A DNA stretch of 7,143 nt, taken from Promethearchaeia archaeon (GTDB lineage Archaea; Asgardarchaeota; Lokiarchaeia; Sigyniarchaeales; SOKP01). The notes under the pieces were generated by a model that was not told where the DNA came from, did not search any database, and saw nothing but the letters and a program-made list of their open reading frames with translations. Location of the stretch: positions 1-7,143 of the forward strand of contig JAHQWX010000092.1 of assembly GCA_029856375.1 (NCBI GenBank). Direction: 5' to 3'. Made by a program: the position numbers and the translations under genes. Below, piece by piece: positions 5,995 through 7,143 of the stretch (position 1 is the first letter of the stretch; each line of letters opens with the position of its first letter).

Positions 5995-6888
5995 ATGTCA
6001 TTCGAAAATTATGGATTCAAAACTACTAAAGATCTAGAAACTAAGGCAACTGAGAGTCATTACGCCGTTGGAGCTTTCAATTTTAATAATCTCGAACAGA
6101 TAAAAGCAATAATGAAAGCGGCTTCGGAAATGAGTAGCCCTGTTATTTTGGCGGCTAGTCATGGTGCTACGAATTATGCAGGAACACCCTTCATCGTGCA
6201 CATGGCTGCTGCCGCAAAACAATCATTTCCCATAGTAGAACTTGCGTTACACCTAGATCATGGATTAGATTTTGAAAAATGTAAAGAATGCATCGATTTA
6301 GGGTTCTCGTCGGTGATGATAGACGCAAGTAAAAATCCATTGGAAGAAAACATTAAACAATGTAAGGAAGTTGTTGATTACGCTCATAAATTTGGAGTTT
6401 CTGTCGAAGGTGAATTAGGGAGACTGTATGGCGTTGAAGACGAGATTAATGTATCTGAAGCTGAGGCAGCTATGACTGATCCTGAGGATGCATCCTATTT
6501 TGTCAAGCAATCGGGAATTGATTCGCTAGCCGTTTCAATAGGAAATTCACATGGTTTGTATAAAACAGATAATCCATTTATTGATTTAGATAGGTTGAAT
6601 AAAATAAAGGATAAGGTATCTGTGCCATTAGTACTACATGGTGCATCCGGAATTCCTGAAGATTCTGTTCGGAATGCGTGCAAGATTGGTATAGCTAAGG
6701 TTAATATTGACACCGAGTGTAGATTAGCTTTTAGAAGAGAAATCGATAAGTTTGTTGCGGCTAATCCATTTGATGATCACAAAACAAATACATACGATCC
6801 AAGAAAAGTCGTGGGGCCTACAATTAATGCGATGGCTAAAGTTATTAAAATGAAAATAGAATGGTTTGGATCCCAAAATAAATTATAA
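5995..6888 (+). CDS. class II (zinc) fructose-bisphosphate/ketose-bisphosphate aldolase
   Basis: A 297-residue TIM-barrel enzyme of the FbaA/GatY/KbaY superfamily, slightly longer than GatY-type enzymes (~285). It would split or join fructose-1,6-bisphosphate (or tagatose-1,6-bisphosphate) with DHAP and glyceraldehyde-3-phosphate in the cytosol. Seen motifs: VGAFNFNN (25-32), LHLDHG (85-90) with catalytic Asp88 and zinc ligand His89, VEGELGR (137-143), GNSHGLY (183-189) with His186, LHGASGIP (214-221) with His215, KVNIDTE (235-241) binding substrate phosphate and hydroxyls, and the C-terminal YDPRK (267-271). The 89/186/215 ligand spacing nearly equals that of E. coli GatY (83/180/208). Sugar preference cannot be decided from sequence. 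Class II aldolases are bacterial-type; many archaea use other aldolases or FBP aldolase/phosphatase, so bacterial origin is possible. It stands alone, divergent from the protease, with a T-rich terminator downstream. Confidence 0.94.
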   Translation: MSFENYGFKTTKDLETKATESHYAVGAFNFNNLEQIKAIMKAASEMSSPVILAASHGATNYAGTPFIVHMAAAAKQSFPIVELALHLDHGLDFEKCKECIDLGFSSVMIDASKNPLEENIKQCKEVVDYAHKFGVSVEGELGRLYGVEDEINVSEAEAAMTDPEDASYFVKQSGIDSLAVSIGNSHGLYKTDNPFIDLDRLNKIKDKVSVPLVLHGASGIPEDSVRNACKIGIAKVNIDTECRLAFRREIDKFVAANPFDDHKTNTYDPRKVVGPTINAMAKVIKMKIEWFGSQNKL

Positions 6889-6906
6889 AATAAGACTCTC
6901 AGGATT

Positions 6907-6930
6907 AATATTTCCCTTTTTTTATTCTTT
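6907..6930 (+). terminator. T-rich terminator after the aldolase gene
   Basis: AATATTTCCC is followed by a run of seven T (6917-6923) and then ATTCTTTT, starting about 18 bases after the stop codon. Poly-T without a strong hairpin is the usual archaeal termination form. The opening repeats the wording found after the HIT gene. Confidence 0.55.
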
Positions 6931-7064
6931 TATTAATAGAGACCCCTATGTTTCTTAAGAAAATTAAAGTGTTTTGTTCGTATTTTCCACTGATTTATTT
7001 TACTATTGTTAAAAATATTTAATTGATAAATAGCAAATTATTTATATAATAAAATTAAAATTTA
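6931..7064. other. AT-rich intergenic stretch with palindrome
   Basis: No supported gene is seen here. It contains a perfect 12-base palindrome, TTTCTTAAGAAA (6951-6962), whose core TTCTTAAGAA also follows the HIT gene at 1171-1180. TTTCCACTGA (6984-6993) is inverted as TCAGTGGAAA at 7125-7134. The right part carries the TATA box at 7041-7048. Confidence 0.5.
7041..7048 (+). promoter_or_regulatory. consensus TATA box near the right end
   Basis: TTTATATA is a perfect archaeal box A. The expected transcription start is near 7070, slightly downstream of the ATG at 7065, so it either belongs to a gene starting a little further in or drives that reading frame with short spacing. Confidence 0.4.
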
Positions 7065-7143
7065 ATGGGACTTATATTTCTATTATTAATTTTATTTATT
7101 AATTCACTATTATTTCTAATTTTTTCAGTGGAAATTGAGGGGT
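7065..7143 (+). CDS. possible start of a membrane or secreted protein (cut by window)
   Basis: An ATG at 7065 opens a frame that stays open to the window end: 26 residues, beginning MGLIFLLLILFINS and ending FSVEIEG. About 20 successive residues are strongly hydrophobic, as in a signal sequence or membrane helix, but there is no basic n-region, and TTA/ATT-rich DNA readily encodes such stretches by chance. A TATA box lies about 20 bases upstream. No family can be assigned. The GTG at 7128 is another conceivable start. Confidence 0.3.
   Translation, partial: MGLIFLLLILFINSLLFLIFSVEIEG

Noticed and set aside
6034..6713. Open minus-strand frames opposite the aldolase
   Set aside because: They mirror conserved aldolase codons and show no domain or start signals.
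1..7143. CRISPR array, tRNA/rRNA, insertion sequence, toxin-antitoxin or defence operon
   Set aside because: I saw no regularly spaced repeats, cloverleaf or rRNA signatures, transposase motifs or paired small genes; each intact gene is accounted for by a recognisable family.

Overview
The window is very AT-rich and reads as archaeal DNA, most probably from an Asgard (Promethearchaeota, Lokiarchaeia- or Heimdallarchaeia-like) genome. The signs are TTTATATA-type TATA boxes placed about 25 bases before start codons, several apparently leaderless genes, a lone MglA/Ras-type small GTPase, and a giant secreted protease whose short cytosolic tail ends in a zinc ribbon. The lineage is an inference; there is no rRNA or other phylogenetic marker here.

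Layout. Positions 1-645 (minus) hold the first 215 codons of a NIF3-family protein, cut by the window edge, in which the visible family metal ligands are replaced. It is divergent from a HIT-family hydrolase at 737-1156 (plus). A short regulatory interval with repeated sequence elements leads to an MglA-like GTPase at 1263-1847 (plus). This gene converges, with a 25-base gap, on a 1319-residue membrane-anchored subtilisin-like protease at 1873-5832 (minus). A 162-base divergent promoter region separates the protease from a class II fructose-bisphosphate-type aldolase at 5995-6888 (plus). The last ~250 bases hold a T-rich terminator, AT-rich spacer, a good TATA box and possibly the start of a further gene with a hydrophobic N-terminus.

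The outstanding object is the protease. After a signal sequence, an inhibitor-like propeptide and a complete Asp-His-Asn-Ser subtilase domain comes a Rossmann-like 'GATase/GIFT-type' domain. This order, and several short motifs, resemble eukaryotic site-1 protease (MBTPS1/SKI-1). It continues through a long sequon-rich ectodomain to a single C-terminal membrane helix and a cytosolic CPFCG...CRFCG zinc ribbon. An archaeal protein with the S1P layout would bear on the origin of regulated proteolysis in eukaryotes; the link rests on remembered S1P sequence and needs a profile or structure comparison.

The genes do not form an evident operon: every neighbouring pair is either divergent, convergent, or separated by its own promoter. 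I see no mobile element, CRISPR array, RNA gene or defence system.
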